Below, one piece after another: positions 9,564-24,500 of a stretch of DNA of 64,000 nt. Origin of the DNA: Dipylidium caninum (taxonomy: Eukaryota > Platyhelminthes > Cestoda > Cyclophyllidea > Dipylidiidae); assembly GCA_017562135.1 (NCBI GenBank), contig QEYB01001312.1, positions 930,001 through 994,000 on the forward strand. Direction: 5' to 3'. A program made the position numbers and the translations under genes. The notes beneath the pieces were generated by a model, which saw nothing but the letters and a program-made list of their open reading frames with translations, did not search any database and was not told the origin of the DNA. The stretch's first letter is position 1, and the number at the start of each line of letters is the position of its first letter.

Positions 9564-12500
9564 CTACAAACACCAGAAAGAATTCCCAACTTAGGGGCTA
9601 CCGTGAACATCATTAGTATATTTAAGATTTTTCTCGAAGAAGAAGTAGAGACAACCGGGATCCAGAAAGCACTAAATGTGCAACCTTTTTAGGCTCACCT
9701 ATCTCCAAGGGTTGTCAAAACGCTCAATGCCGATGAACCAAGGGGGGAGATGATCTCATTGGCCAAAATCTACTCACCATTATGATGTGTGGGTATTATT
9801 GTGGACGTCTAAACCTGAGAGGTCTCTAATTGGCATTAAAGCTGATAAGTGGTATGACCGGGATGATGCTGAGAAAGGCAGTAGCGTCGTCAGTCTTAGA
9901 GAGTCACCGGGTATCCTACGTCGTTTGAAGGCGCGGACGAACTCGTCCACCATCTCTCCCCCTCTCCGAAGCACTGATGATGCGAAACAGGCAGTCTGAG
10001 AGAGGAGAACACTTACAATTTCCACATCAGAATGCATTAAAACTAGTACTTGCATCGTGAGATCGAATTTTTCAAAATCGGCCGATTTTGCGTGGATGTT
10101 TAGAGTTAGCCGAGAGCCAAAAAAGTTGCGTCATTGGTGAACGACACCGCCACCGACGGGGGAGAAAGTTAGCCCGCTCAGTGCGCGAATACACACTGCC
10201 TCTGGTCGCAGAGGAGCGAAATGCCAGAAACGTGGTGTTTGTGAAGACGAGAAAAGGCCAAACGCAACAGTGGAACCAGGATTCGAAAAATTCGATTTGG
10301 TTTCGTTGAGCAATTAAAGTGCCGACCATCTGAATCCAAAATCGTCTCTGATTTTTCACAGACACATTCACAAGCACATGTCACTTGTCGCATCCCTACG
10401 CCGACAGTTTCATCAGCTCCTACACTACCACTCAACCGAGAGTCTAGCGCACGAGGCTGAAGTGGAAATACAGTTCATTGATGATTATTACAGAAAAAAA
10501 GGAAAAGCCTTAAAATCTGTAATTTGCAAAGTTATGAGTGTGAGAAATGGTCCTACACAGCGAAAAATAGATTTCAAAAGCATATCTCATGATAAGCGCA
10601 GCATATAATTCCATCCGATTAAGAAGTACTGTTGTAAAGCCGAGGGCATTTTTAATGGTCAGTCGCAGAGTCCCTGCGTTAGGAATCAGCCTGTCAACAT
10701 AAGGTGGAACGCGAGGGATGCAAAGTGTAAATTGAGTGTCAGAGCAAAATCATCCCGTAGAATTAGGGACAAGCGGCTCCCTTTAAAGCTGCTACGGACA
10801 CCCGAATGCGGTGACGTCGTGCAAAACAGTGAAGGGAATGGCGCGCGGCCACAGAGCAAGCGCGAAGGCGGGACCAGCCAGCAGTCCGCCCTCCGCCGGT
10901 CTGTGAGATGCGGACTCGCAACACCACCGCCACGGGTCCGAAATTAGTGGTTGCGTATTTCGCATTGTCACGCAATTCACACAAACTAAAAACTTTTCGA
11001 CATTAACCGCCTCATTATGAAAAAGTAACATAAAATTGAATACATGCTTGAGGGACACCACAAGAAAGATGGCAGTGTTGTTCATAAAAAAGTTTTTTTG
11101 TTGTTCCACGTGCGAATAGCGGCAGGTTGAGGGCAGATAAGTTGTTAAAGTGTTTTCAGGCGAAGTCTCGATATACCCGGAAATACCCGGAAACGCAGAT
11201 ATAATTACTTGGCTCCCACAAATAAGTGGCATGACGAACAGGCCCAAGAGTTCGGGGGACACGAAGACAGAGGAAACCAAATGTTCGTCACTCGAGAAAG
11301 CGTAAGACACTAAGATCGCTGCTATAAACAGCCACTGCGTTAATGAGAAAGTTATAATTAGAAGACAACAGCCTCAACATGTTCGAAACAATGGCAACTT
11401 CTTTGTGCATTTATTAAGAGAGTGATTGCCTCATTGTTTTCCAACTGCACTCAAAATGACCTACACCCTGCCAATTCCATTGGGAAAAAATCCAATGTTG
11501 TAAGAAGAGGATCTTGCATCAAAATGGTCGCAACAACATCTTCGTCGATCAAAGACGGTCCCTCGGAACGTGACTTAGCAGAAAGATGAAAGACACCTCT
11601 TTCAAATTTTCAGACCAATCCTCTTCATGTCCCATCAGAAATTGTACCTTTACCAAACACCTTGACTAAATTTCCACATGCTTCTGTAGCATTTCTTCCT
11701 TGTTGAAGTTCGTATAAAAAAAAAAAAACAGTGGCTCAAATGATCTTTATCAGTAGCCATGGACACACCACTGAAGGCCAACGTGAATCAACCTTGATTT
11801 GGTTAGTTGCTACATCAGTGCGCATACATTGAGTGATAAAAATAGAGAATTGAACGTGCGCCAAGGAAACATGAACTAAATGTTGAAACTTGCCATGGAA
11901 ACGGAGAGAACTGTCCGGTACACGCTTTTTAGTGACCGTGTAGACCTCTAGATATAAAACTGACCGCAGTCTTTGGATATTTCGCGATGACTCTTGTAAA
12001 GTCGACACTTGAAGATGGACACTAAATGGATATTTTGAATATGGGCACTTGTCCGACTTCATGTAAGACCGCGGACTCAACGGGGAGCCTTTCCAGAAAT
12101 GCATACGACCAAACGAGCATAGTGCGCACTCTTCACCCTGTCTCCCATGCTTCTTCCAGTGAAAATTAGGAATAAAACAAAGCAGAGAAAAATAAGACTA
12201 CAAAAGAAGTGAAGAAGAGGTTTGGACAATTTCGCAAAAAGGAGAGCAGTTGCTCAAAGAAATGAACACTTGGACAAGGACGCACACAGCGTGAGGATGA
12301 CGAAAGTCTAGTCGTAGACAATAAGTCAACCCAATTGGGGTGATAACGAGGAGAAACAAGGGACTGGAAGGAAGGAGAATAGGCAACCGAGTGAGGGAGA
12401 AGACATCCCCATAAAGGGGGGCCGAAAGTGAAATGCACGCCGTCACTCTCGCTTCCCTCCTCACTTCACCGCATTTCTCACATTCACGGAAATATCCCTA

Positions 12501-15500
12501 CCTCCTTCCTATTCGCCTTCTCCCCCTTCCCCCGCCTCACTTTCCGCCTCAAAGGCACATTTGAGGTCGTTTCCGGACACACCCTCTTCCGGCACCCGAG
12601 AATGTGAATACAAAAAACTGCGAAGTATATGTTTGTCTGAAACGCAACGATGTAGGCAGGGGGCAGCAGAAAAGTGAAGTGGGGCAGAGAAAGGAGATTG
12701 CCCTAAGTGACACTAGTTAGGTAAATGGGTGGGGAAGGATTAAGTAGTGAGTTGGGGAGTGGGGCACGCAACTTTTTCCTTCGTAGGCGAGAAGTTGGAG
12801 TCGCCTGGTGATTGAAGAAGCTTTTATATAAAAAAGAGTTGGCACTTCTTTCCAGATGAGTGAATAAGATTCAAACAGAGGAAAAGGGATTAGATGATCC
12901 CATTCAAGTTGATAAGACAGGGAGATTAGCGAGCTTACGATGACCAGAGCAAGAAACAACACTAAAACACTAAATCGTAGACGTCCGATCAGTTTAACCC
13001 CTTCGTTGTCCAGGCGGTATATCGCCTGCACTCGTAAGCAACTTTCGCCACGTCTCCCAGATCGGATGCCAGTCAGAGCATCACGGAATGACAGCATGGG
13101 AAATGCAGAGGCTGTGCTAACAGCAAAAAAGGGCAAAGAAAAGAACAAGGTGAATCCTCAAGAGGAAAGTGGACGCAGAGGATGAGGGAGAGAGGCTAAG
13201 CTCGCGACTTGTTATTGTGACTACTGGTCCAAAGTATTCCTCGGAAGTGTTTAAGGAGGTATGCGGATTATGTGAAAGCATGCTGGAAAATCGGGAAGTG
13301 AGATTCTCCTGCGATAACTACCTTAAGAATTTACAGGTAAAGTTTTGTCATTTCGAGAATTGCAATGGTAAAGTCAGCTATAGAAACAGCAGACACTTCT
13401 TTTGCTCAAAGTATTATCAATTGAACAACATTCCCCCCAGTCATGGCCTCTTTTACGCAGTCTGATGGCTGAACTGGTGGCCATTAACACTGAGCGGACC
13501 ATTGCCACTGGCAGACTGGCCAATGGCTCACAATTGGACTATTTGCAGGCGTGTCCGACCTTAGAGACGCCCTTAGTTAATGCCACCACCAAAACCACAT
13601 TGCATCAACAAGAAGTCAAGTAACCTGAGGCAGTAGGTTGGACATAATTAGGACACCGCAAGGCGCCCTTTCGAGAATGTGGTACACTGCCTCGTAGAAG
13701 GTGTTCGGCACACGTCCCAGACAGCCATCCAGTTGGCGTTGATACAGTACGTCGACGGAAGACTTGTTTTCATCCGTTTGCGCCGGTGATTCTAAAAAGA
13801 GCAACTTGGAAGAGCGGTGGGTACGAAGAAGACAAGAAGAGATAAGAGAGCAAAAAAGTGGATCCTATGGGTGTTTGGCAAGTAGCAGGGTGAAATTGGT
13901 GAAATGTACTTACGATCGCCTTGGAACGGTCTATCCATCCCACGAGAATACCTCAACTCCACGTTTTGAGGGTACTTGGAGTGCAAATTGAGACCTTGAT
14001 GAACCTCTCCATTTCGGTTACTTGTGTTTGAGAGGAGCCATTGCAAAAATTCAAATTTCTTAAAATTCCTCCATGTCCCATTCACCATTCAAATTGCCTT
14101 TCCCAAAGTGGTTAGCTAGTCCTATGACTAGTTCGGCATGGAGGTAAATCGAAGGTGGGCTGGATCTAATTCTTACCCCACCTATTGGCATGCACACCAA
14201 TTCGGAGTAAGTTGAGCATGGAGGAGTTATCCCGCATTCGTTAAAAGGCGTAATTTACCAAATATCATCTAAGTTAGAAATAGGTGTGTGGATTTATGAC
14301 TCCAATAGGTGGAAAAAGTGTAAAAAAGCCCCCTCATCTGTTTCAGGTTGCCAACGGAATGCGGCAGTAAGAGGTGGCGCAGTGCGGACGACGACGTGGG
14401 AGGCGACGTCAGTGGAGTGCCAATGCGTACTCTTGCGAGGAACTGTCTCCGGATGGTCGGGTCTCACTTACAACGTCCTCTTGGATGGAGTCGTCAGTAG
14501 AATGCTTAACAGCTATGGTATTCAAAGTCGAAGCATGGAAGGTAAGTGAGGAGAGTAGATTCGAATTCAACTTAGTTGCAACGTTGGCTTGAAAAACAAT
14601 GGATTATTTTTAATGCTCGAAAACATCGGATGATTGCGCTTTCCCCCTTCTGTACGGGGAATCTTTACTGCGTTAGTGAGAAGAACAAATTTCAGTTGAT
14701 AAAAGTAGGTGGAAGTCCAGGGGGTGAGGGTCACAAATTATAATGTTCAGCCCTCAACACGCCAGCAGGAGCAGCGGCCGTCGTGACAGTGCTACTTTCC
14801 TTACTCCATTTTTCCTTAAATTTCTCTGTCACTTCCGTCCACTCCATCTCCCCTTAACGCAAACGCAGGGTTTTCAGACTGCACTCAAATGAACACCATC
14901 CCATAAAAAGGATAACGTATAATTGCGCAAAATAATAAATGCCATCTTAACCGACGATTCCACCAACCACTTCGCATAAATTAACCAAATCACCCAGAGA
15001 AGGGAACGCAATTTAATATATCACTACACGAGTTAGCTGTTACACGGACAATAAGTGAACACAAGCTCTGAGACCCAATAACACAACTGTTGGGGCAGTA
15101 ATATGAGTAAAAATGCGAAGACCCCAATTGCAGGATGAAAATTCATCGCAAATAGAAAAAATTCTACTCAAGGGGAGGTTTGATAAGAAAGGGGCAGACG
15201 AGAAAAGAATAGTTGAGCGCAGTACGACTTGGACCTCGGTGTAAATGACTTGCGACCAAATGGAGTCCGAGAGGAGGAGGACTGCAGGGATTAGACTTTT
15301 ATCGCCAACAAAGCGGATCTGATCGCCCCGAGATGGCCTAGTATTCATGGCAAAGATGTCTACATCGCACCAATGAAGTAATTTATAAAAAATGCTTGCA
15401 AACAAATAAGAAGCATAGTTTTCCCCTTTATCGGAATTTAATCTCTAACCGTTTTTAACTAACGGTCCACTCATTTTTATCTGCTAAAGCGTTACATCAT

Positions 15501-18500
15501 GTATTTTGTTATGATATCGCGAGGAACTTCGCCAACGCTGGACAATAAACACGTAGGAGATTTTCAGTATTGTTAGTCTGAAAATAGATTTCAGAATCAA
15601 TAAACTCCTGGACACTAAATGGGGAATAGAAAGCATTGCATGATTGCGAATGTGTGTCGGGACAGAAAAAAGCCTAAGATGAAAAGAAAGAAAAGAGTGG
15701 AAATACCCGTAATTGTAAATAAGATAATATGAGCTTACGATCGCGCGAAAGCGAAGGATTGCGTCGTCGCCGTGTGTGTATTGCGTTGGTATGTTCGAGA
15801 TTGTCGGAACAGAGTGTGCGGTAGAGAAGACTCTTGAGGCTTGAGGGGGAGAGCGAGTGCAGCCGACAGGCCCCAAGACTGCGCGCCGCCGTTATCGGGC
15901 CCAACATCGCCGTTGTGGCGTCCACACCGTCCTGGACATTCTTATTTGCCTCACTTTTGTCAAAACCATTGGCGTCCCGGCGATCAGCCGTAGCCCGCGA
16001 CTCCTCTGCCTCCAATTGCAACTTCATCGCCTCCAGGAACCAGCTGGGCAGGTGATCGAAGGAAACAAAATATCGCTCAAGAACTTAGAAGAAACACGAT
16101 AATGTGTGCTTGCGGTCATCAAGATTTTGCAACCATTTGATTCCCTTCGCGTTAAGATGAAACTTAACAAACAACTTTCTGCCCCCCTAACAACGAAATA
16201 TAAGGAAGAGGGTAGAGGAAAAGTGGGTGTGAGATTTGAACTTCAAAAGTGGTATTAGGATTCAACAATACACAACTTGTCCGATCAAAGGACGTCAAAG
16301 AATAGGCAATTAAGTGCAGATGGTTGAAAAAGACAGGATTTGGAGCACTTCGTGGAATAAGATAACGCTAGCCACAGGCTATTTTTCCAAGAAATGGAGG
16401 CTGACCGATTACTTTTGCCTACCGGATAACTGTCTATTCGAAATTACAAATTTCTATGACACAGATTTCAATAAAAAGGAATGCTCATTCACATCCTCGG
16501 GCGAAACAGGAAAGAAGGAGGGAAGTAGCCTTTCACGGTTACAAGGTCCCTTCCGGAAAACTATTTCCGTCGTTACACGGTCGGAAAATTAATGCTCGGT
16601 CGGCATAATTGCCCATAATGAGCGGCCACCGCTGTCCCGGATATCGCATGGCGACATGAGGCTGCGCTTGGAAATGACCCAAAGAGCAGGTGTGGGCGAG
16701 AGAGACCGCTAAACTCGAAATTATCGGGCCCGGCCTGCAATCACGCGAGTTTTGTCGTTGCGACTACACTTCGCATAAAATGTAGGGGTTCACAGGGTCA
16801 CGGAAGTCTTTCTCCTCCACGCGGAGGTTGGAAAAGGTGGAATCCCATTATCTCAGTTAATGTTTCACATACGTGAGTGGGACAGGAGAGTGAAGGACTG
16901 AGGTCTGTGTTTGCATTGACTCTGCCATTATTAACCAAGAGCGAGATAAAATCGACCGCAAATGTATTTATATTTTCAAAATAATTGAAAAGAAACCGAT
17001 AATTTAGGGGCACGCCAGGGAGAACAGTTTAGAAAGTTTCCGTGTTAAATTTTGCATCGGAACCAACACTTCCTCCATCGAGTATTCATTTGAGGTTGGA
17101 GAATAAAAACATGGGGAAATAAGGGGCTGGTAATAATAAGGCACAATTTCTACGGCTGATTAAATTTAGCAAATCCTTCACAAACCAAAAAACGACTACG
17201 GTAAATGTAAAAAGTTCAGGGATTGCCTATTAAAATAATGAAATTTAACCAATAAGGAATTAGCAGAAAAGGGGAAAAGGCCACAATACAAAGGGAGAGC
17301 CTGGGGCATCACATTTGATATTATTCAAGGAGAGGCATAACTTCAAATATGCGTAGGACTAAGAGTCGACAGCTAAATGATAGTGTCGACGTAGTCATAC
17401 CCCCAGCTTTAAGAAATAACTCTACCCCATCACAAATCTATGAAAGGAAATTAAATAACCTTGAGGTAGGAGAAAGGTGAACCTGTGCCCAAAGTCTAAA
17501 ATTCACTTTGCATTTATGAAATACTTATGAAGTAATAGGCTTGTAATTACAAAAATTTATCAGGAATAGCTTCTCCTAACGTGCGTGAGAAAGATGGCAG
17601 ACAAATTACGAGGAGTATCTCGATAGTTCATCCACGTAATGTGAAGCCGACACTAGGGGTGTCCCCTTTAGGGACCCTGGTAGTCTCAAGTAGGGCGAAT
17701 ATTTGACATAAAAGAAGGGGTTAGGGAAAGGGGAAGGAGAAGGGGAGTTTTCGGGCGCCATAAAAGAGCCATAATACACGTGAGCGCTTGTGATGTCAGA
17801 GTTTTTTCTGATAGTTTGGCGGCTATGGCATCAAACTCACCCCAAACGGATGATAGCAATGTTCTTGAACAGGGACTTGTTTTTTATAAGTATGGCAGCC
17901 ACATAGAGGATGAGTTCTTGTTGCAGGGAGACCTGGAGAGGATCAACGGGGAAGACAGTGTCGTGGAGAAGATCGCAGAGTTCACGCGGGTTCATCGGTT
18001 TATTAACACCGACCTCGGGGCCTTGAACTGTCCCAATGGTCAGTTGTTTCCCGCACACCAGAATGGAAGAGGTCGAGGGCGCCAAACTGTGTACGTAGTT
18101 GCCCAACAATGCAGAGGTCAAACGGACTACCGTCCTGTGGGAGAAAAGGAGAGTTATGGCGGAATTTGCGCACAGGAATAGCGAAATTGGAGGTCAAAAA
18201 GCCCAAGGGGGCAAATTCTTTTGCCCAGTACGTGAGGCGGATAAACGCAAGCATCTGAAAGCGGTCATAGAGTGATGATTATGGCATAGAGAAACTCGGA
18301 TTCATATTGAGTTCCACACAAGAAAAACCGATGCGTCGCAGAAGTAAATTAAAGTAATACACGAGTGGTGGAGCGCTTCTGCTCCAAATACCAGAACCAG
18401 ACGTTGGAAGATGAGAGGTGGTGAGGAGAAGGCTGCGAGATTAAATGAATACCCCCGCAAAGAAGGTTTTACAAATAGACAAAACTCTGTGAAGACACGG

Positions 18501-21500
18501 GTAAAGCATTGAAGTGTGCTCAATGGCTCATTATGATAAGGGACAATTACTAGATGCACAAAATTCCGTAGAATAGCAAAAAATAATTAAAGTGAATCCG
18601 TTGAGTTGGATAAAAAAAAACCCATTATGAATTTCAACTCGGGCCGCATGGCGACGCCGGAGGGGAGGTTTATAGCACCCATTTAACTTGCAAAAAAATA
18701 ACAAGAAATATTGAAATATTCAAGATGGAAGTAACCACAGTAATGAGCATTTTGGGGTGGACGTTGCCAAAAATAGTTGCATAAGCAAATTTTGCTAATT
18801 GCTAGGAGGAAAATTGAGACAGATTAGGTTAGTTTCGCTAGAAAGAAATGTTTAGCAGGAGTAAACGAGGGTTTTTGTTTTGGAATTTTGTAATAACATG
18901 ACCAAGTAGAGAGAAACGAAACTCAAATGAAATACGAGCATACAGAGGGGGGATTTGAGACAGGCAAGTGGAAGGAGGACGTATCACAAACACACCGGCG
19001 TCAAGGAGCGCCTTACGGCAACAGTTGAAATAAAAAGACGCCAGCAAATCATGGCCGGACCGTCAGTCAGAAATCGACAATCAAGCGAATTCCTTGTTTA
19101 CTGGCCAACTGCCCACTCATTTGGATGGAAAATGTTTGTGACAGTCGTCTTTTTAGACAATCCTCAATACTTAAACACATAAATGATGAGTCTTGTGACC
19201 GTGTGGAAAAACGTCCCAGCATCGTACTGTACTGTCTATCAACTCCTCTCATAATATTCGCAAATATTCATTAATGAGCAAGATATACAAATAGCTCTTG
19301 TCAACATTCTTGTGAGTCTTGTTGATGTCCTGGTGGGGTGCACTCTGTTCTGGAAGATACTTCGACATTTCTGCCTATTCATAACTCGTGGACCACGGCC
19401 CCCTAAGTCAATTAGACTTGGAAAAATGCACATTCATCACACATGCAATTACTTCCACTTATCAAGAAAAGCGTTAAATGGATCAGGATGAAAACTCAAA
19501 TGGGCAAAGAAGATTCGGTCACCAACGTCAAGAGAACTCTCGACACGCAAAAGGACGGATGCAAGGAGGTGGCACCTATTAAAATGCTCGAAGTTGAGAA
19601 ACGGTGGAGCGAGTCTTGGCACCAGTGATGGAAAGCAAGACGGGGGGGTGAGCGGCGAGCAGCCGAACTCACCAGATCTGATTAAGTCCCGCGCGCCGAC
19701 TCAGGCTGGTAAAGAAATCGCGCACAGTAGACGGTTCTTGGTTGGCCCGGAGGACGTAGTCGAGCCCGTGGCGGTGCATCATCTCGTGCAGTGCCGCCAC
19801 CTCCTGGGCGCAGTCGAGAGCGCCGACGGCAACCGCCGACTCAAATATCGCCTCGGCATCTTCAGCCGGAGGCCGATAAGGCCAGAGTTCCCGACGGTCG
19901 CCGTCGTGACAGACAAAGTCCACTATCTCCTTGTCCGTCTTCCGCTTGAAGTGCTGTCCGATGGAGTAAAAAACCAACAGTGAGAATACTGAAGGGAGAG
20001 AATCTTTCTAACATCCCCATCTTGTATCGCATCATCGCCTGAGGGGTTTGCTGTCTATGCGTCCTTGAATAGACGTTCTAGAGCATGACCCGCCGCTGAA
20101 GAAACACTGAAACCATTTACAGAATTTAAACGTATCATGTCTCTTCTGTTTCTCGCTTTTCAAGAAAAAATAAAGCATAAGTGCTTATAGCTAAAAAGTT
20201 TATGCAAACAATCGCTACGAGTATTAGATGAGACTCGGGAAATGTCGGTCAGTATAAACAAGTGCCCCAAATAAATCCAGAAAGACTATGTCAAGCTGCC
20301 AACTCTCCTCTCCCATGGCCATCATCACAAGCAGGAGCAGGAATAGTTTTTCATATCTATTCATTTGCCATAAGAGTAACAAGATATGCGAAATTGGTGA
20401 GAGCACCGAGAGTTCTCGTACTTAGATTCTTACAGTAACATTGCATTGCGTGCAGAAATAAACTTGTGCTGCCACTTTGAGCCCGCTTAAAGCAATTTCG
20501 AGATCCCACTACAAAGAGGAGCAATGAATCTTGCTCATGAGAGCGTATCCCCGAAAAATACGTTGAAATTTGTATATATAGTCAAACACGAACAACATTC
20601 TCCATATTTACGACAATGGATGTGAGGGAAGATGAGTCTAAAGTAGACTCTAACAGCCACATGACGCCTTCGCGATTTGTCGCTCCACTGTGAAAGTTCT
20701 TAATCGTAGACTACCCTTGGCCCTCCCTTTTGAAGAGTGAGCTCTTCACAAATATGGGAAACTCCCGTTGCAGCACAGTGTGGTGAAATCAAAACCAAAC
20801 AATTTATAAGCAATAGTGTAAATATACAAACTGAAGTAGCAACGCCACAAAGCCTTGTGAGATGAATGTCATATTTCTCACCACAAATCAGTTGTTCATT
20901 GTATATTTTAGATTCTGCCATCTTCTTTTTAATGTTATCCAACTGAGTGAATGCATATTTCGATCCAAAGTGCTTAAAGCTCTGCAATTTCTTCTTTCTA
21001 CTATTACTACTACCATATACACGATCATCTATGGTTTTCGATGTGGCTAAGTTATTTTATTTACTCGATTACTTTTAAGCTGTTTGGCTTTGACATCAAT
21101 TCACCGAGCTTTAGGCACTTCATGGAGAAAGAATAGTTCATCAAGTTGGATAATAGTAAAAAGGAAAAGACAAAATCGAAAATCCTCCCTTTGATAAGGT
21201 AAGTGGAACTCGTGCCGAAATTATGAGCTTTTCAGAGAATGGCAGTGAACATCCCTCCAAAGTTTTAACTTACGCGTCTGTCGGAGGCTTCAGTCAGGGC
21301 AACCACAAGGTGTTTGGGCATGAGGGAGTCAAAGTCATCGTCGTCGAGCATGCGCGGAAGATCCGTGAGGGAGCGGAAGGAGCGTCCGCCGTAGAGCTGC
21401 TTCAGCCCCTCAAATTCCTCCAACTGAGCCGCCCAGTCGGGGAAGAAATCCAGGCGGTCAATGCAGCCCGTGGCGACGAAGTTCTAAGGGCAAAAGTCAG

Positions 21501-24500
21501 AGAGTTTGAAGAAATATAAGGATAGTCACAATAAATCATGAAATTAGTCAATCAAATAAGGGACAAATCAAGGAAGGATAGCTTAATTTTATAAAAAAAG
21601 GTGCATTTAGGATGTGCTAAAAGGCGCCTCTTGTCCCACGACGACGTGACCATATATGAACTAACATGATACCACTTATAATGATAGAAGAAAGATTTAA
21701 CGTCAGGAATACCGAGATGGATGAAAGGGATGACAAATAGCGTCACAGAAAGCAAAAATAGAGTTTAAACAAATTCTGAAGGGAAAAGGAAAAATTTTGC
21801 ACGATTCTGTGTGAGGTTCCTACTGGGTGCAACCTTACCAAAAGCGTGTATCTCATGAAAGTGTACAAAATTGCAAAATACCCGATACACAGTCAACTTT
21901 CAACAGTAAATGCTTCCATTTTGCTGCTGCGAAGCAACAAACTTCGTACACAGAGAGGTGATTTGCACTGATAAGCTCGAGTAATAGATAAAAGTAGTAC
22001 AGAATACTTACTTGAGCCCTGCCCAGAACAATCCGCACTCCGTCCACATAGTTGCTTTGTAGGCTGACGAGGAAGCGAATCAACTGCTCTCGACCGTGGC
22101 CACTGAGTGGAGAAGGGTAAAAGGGCAAGTCAAAGGGACACAAAATAAGCACCGAGGTGAGGCGCATGGAGAGAAGCGTTAACAAAGCGTGGGGGTCACA
22201 CAGGAGAGGAGTGTTATGAGCTCTTTTTAACTAACAAATGCGCCTCCACCATCTTACCAAGAGACGAGGGTGGAGTACGTCGAGTGGGCAGCTCCCAATG
22301 GCCTAAATTTGACTCCAGTACATGAAGATGAATGTCTATTTCAGGTGTCATACATTTGCAAACAAACAGCAATCGGATAAGACAATTTGCCGAAGAATCG
22401 TAGAAATGCCGAGTTTCATGACAATGTACAACCACAACACAAAATTCCATTAATTTTCACGTTTTCGCACTTCATTTTATGACAGGAAGTCGATATGGTG
22501 CATCACTTCACTGTCCCAAGAGAGTCTATTTAATTTCTAAATCGCTTCCTTTCGATTAACCACTGTATTTTCAATTTATATCCGCCTTAAAGCTTATCTT
22601 CTCACTGCATTGACCAGGCACAACAGAATTGACTGCAGAGATATAGAGAATCACGCTGGCTTCCGTTGAAACACTTAAATATATAAATGTCGTTTGATTG
22701 TTTTGCGAAGAGAGTGGTTTCCCATGCATTCCTAAAGATACACAAAAAATGCTTGTTAAGTGGACAATTATAGAAAACAGGCAAAAGAGTGAGTGTGGCA
22801 ATAAGGTAACGACACAGAGGAGAGGAAGATCGGTCCCTAGTCTACGCTCATGGCAATAAGAGAATTGTAAAGGAGTGTGAAATGCAGGCGACGACAGAGG
22901 CAAAATTACTCACATAATCATGTCTTCTTTCACCAAAAAGCAATAGTTGGGTCGTCCTTTCATACGCCACCATTTGGAGAGAAAAGTGAGGTCGTTCTGT
23001 GCGAATAGAAGGCAAAGAAGAGGACCGAGGTGGCAAGTGCAAGGGAGGAGAACGAGCAGGTCTACTAACAAACTCTCAGTAAAGTTCAATGTGCGCATGT
23101 CACTTTTCTCTTTTGAATACAAAAAAAATCTATTTATCAGTAGCCACATTTAACAAGTGACATCTTTTGCAAATAATACGGAGAACTATTACGAAGGAAA
23201 TCTCAGCAAAAGAATTTTAAATCTAAAGTTTTTACGAATGTCATAATGATAAAAGACTTATTCAGAACGTGGGGACTGAAAGATCGCGCAACGCACCTTC
23301 ACTTCTTCAATGAGTGCCTTGATGTCGTAGCAGAAGTAGAAGCTCTGGTCTTCAAAAAGATGCGGAAATACCAAGATTGTAGAGCCGGATACCCTAAAAG
23401 ACGCCAAATAGATTTTCTGCGAAAACGAAGTCCAAAGACGGCAGATGGGATGTCGCAAGGAGACTCACCGGTAGAATTTGCTCGCGCCTAAACACCCCAG
23501 CGGTCGAAGTGGACGCCCTTTGAGACCGAGGCGTTTGTTGAAGCCCATAAAGGAGGTGGCCTTCATGATCAGTGCCGGAGGCCACAGCTATAAGAGTGAA
23601 ACGAATGCAACGCATTCTGCTTTCTGTATCCGGGAATCCTTCAGGAACAAGCACCTCGCCAGCCCTTTTGTTAGGCAGACAAACATTACGACCCTACCTC
23701 ATTAAAAACGATGGTTCATATCTCATATGTTCACATTTTCTGGAATAAGCTGAAGGTTCTTCAAAATGATAAAGGATGTTTGGGTAGTTTGACAATAATG
23801 CAAGAGAGTGCATTCAAGAAATACGTTCTGTGGTAACAAATGAATTGTATGGCAGGGAAAAACAACACTTTTGTTAGGTCACACTCTCAGTCGGTGTGGA
23901 GACACGGTTCAGTAAATGCGCAAGTTTTGCCGATACGATCAAGTTTGGTTGTAAATTATGTTTTGGTCAAAATATTCTTGTTCTATTGGGGAGGAAAGAA
24001 GTCAAGGGCGAGAAGAGGAGAGGGGCATCCACGTCATTCTATGCTATATTCATTCCATCAAGAATTGGAAGCGGACGAAACAGCGAAAATAGTTAACGAC
24101 GCTTACGTCGATGTTCTAAGCATAAACAAGTGTATTAAGTGGTTTAAAATGTCTAAAAATGGAAATAAGAATTCGAAAGATGTCGGACGAAATGATCGCC
24201 CTCGAAATTAGATGATGATTGATATCATGAGTGCGATGGTGGGTTCAGTTCCTCGTTAGACTATTAGGGAATTGTCACTCAAGATCGGCCTCCCATGGTC
24301 TACAGGTCGGGATCGTCTACATCGCATGGGAAAAGTGTAGAGACGATGAATTTGGAGTCCTCATGATTGCCAGACACAGCACTCCATCAATGGCGCATAA
24401 GCTGCGCGTTTCTTTTGTCTCAGTATGAAATAGATCCGTTTTTTGCGACGGAATGCAACTGAAGACGATTCTTCCAGAGAAGCACCTATTCAAACGCCAA

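Noticed and set aside
9258..9692. 144-codon plus-strand open frame
   Set aside because: It is the antisense shadow of PHKB exon 19, whose minus-strand translation is clearly homologous.
13169..13465. 98-codon plus-strand frame with several Cys, inside a PHKB intron
   Set aside because: No recognisable zinc-finger spacing, no supported splice partners and no promoter; probably chance.
19594..19983. 129-codon plus-strand open frame
   Set aside because: Antisense shadow of PHKB exon 15.
21223..21519. 98-codon plus-strand open frame
   Set aside because: Antisense shadow of PHKB exon 14.
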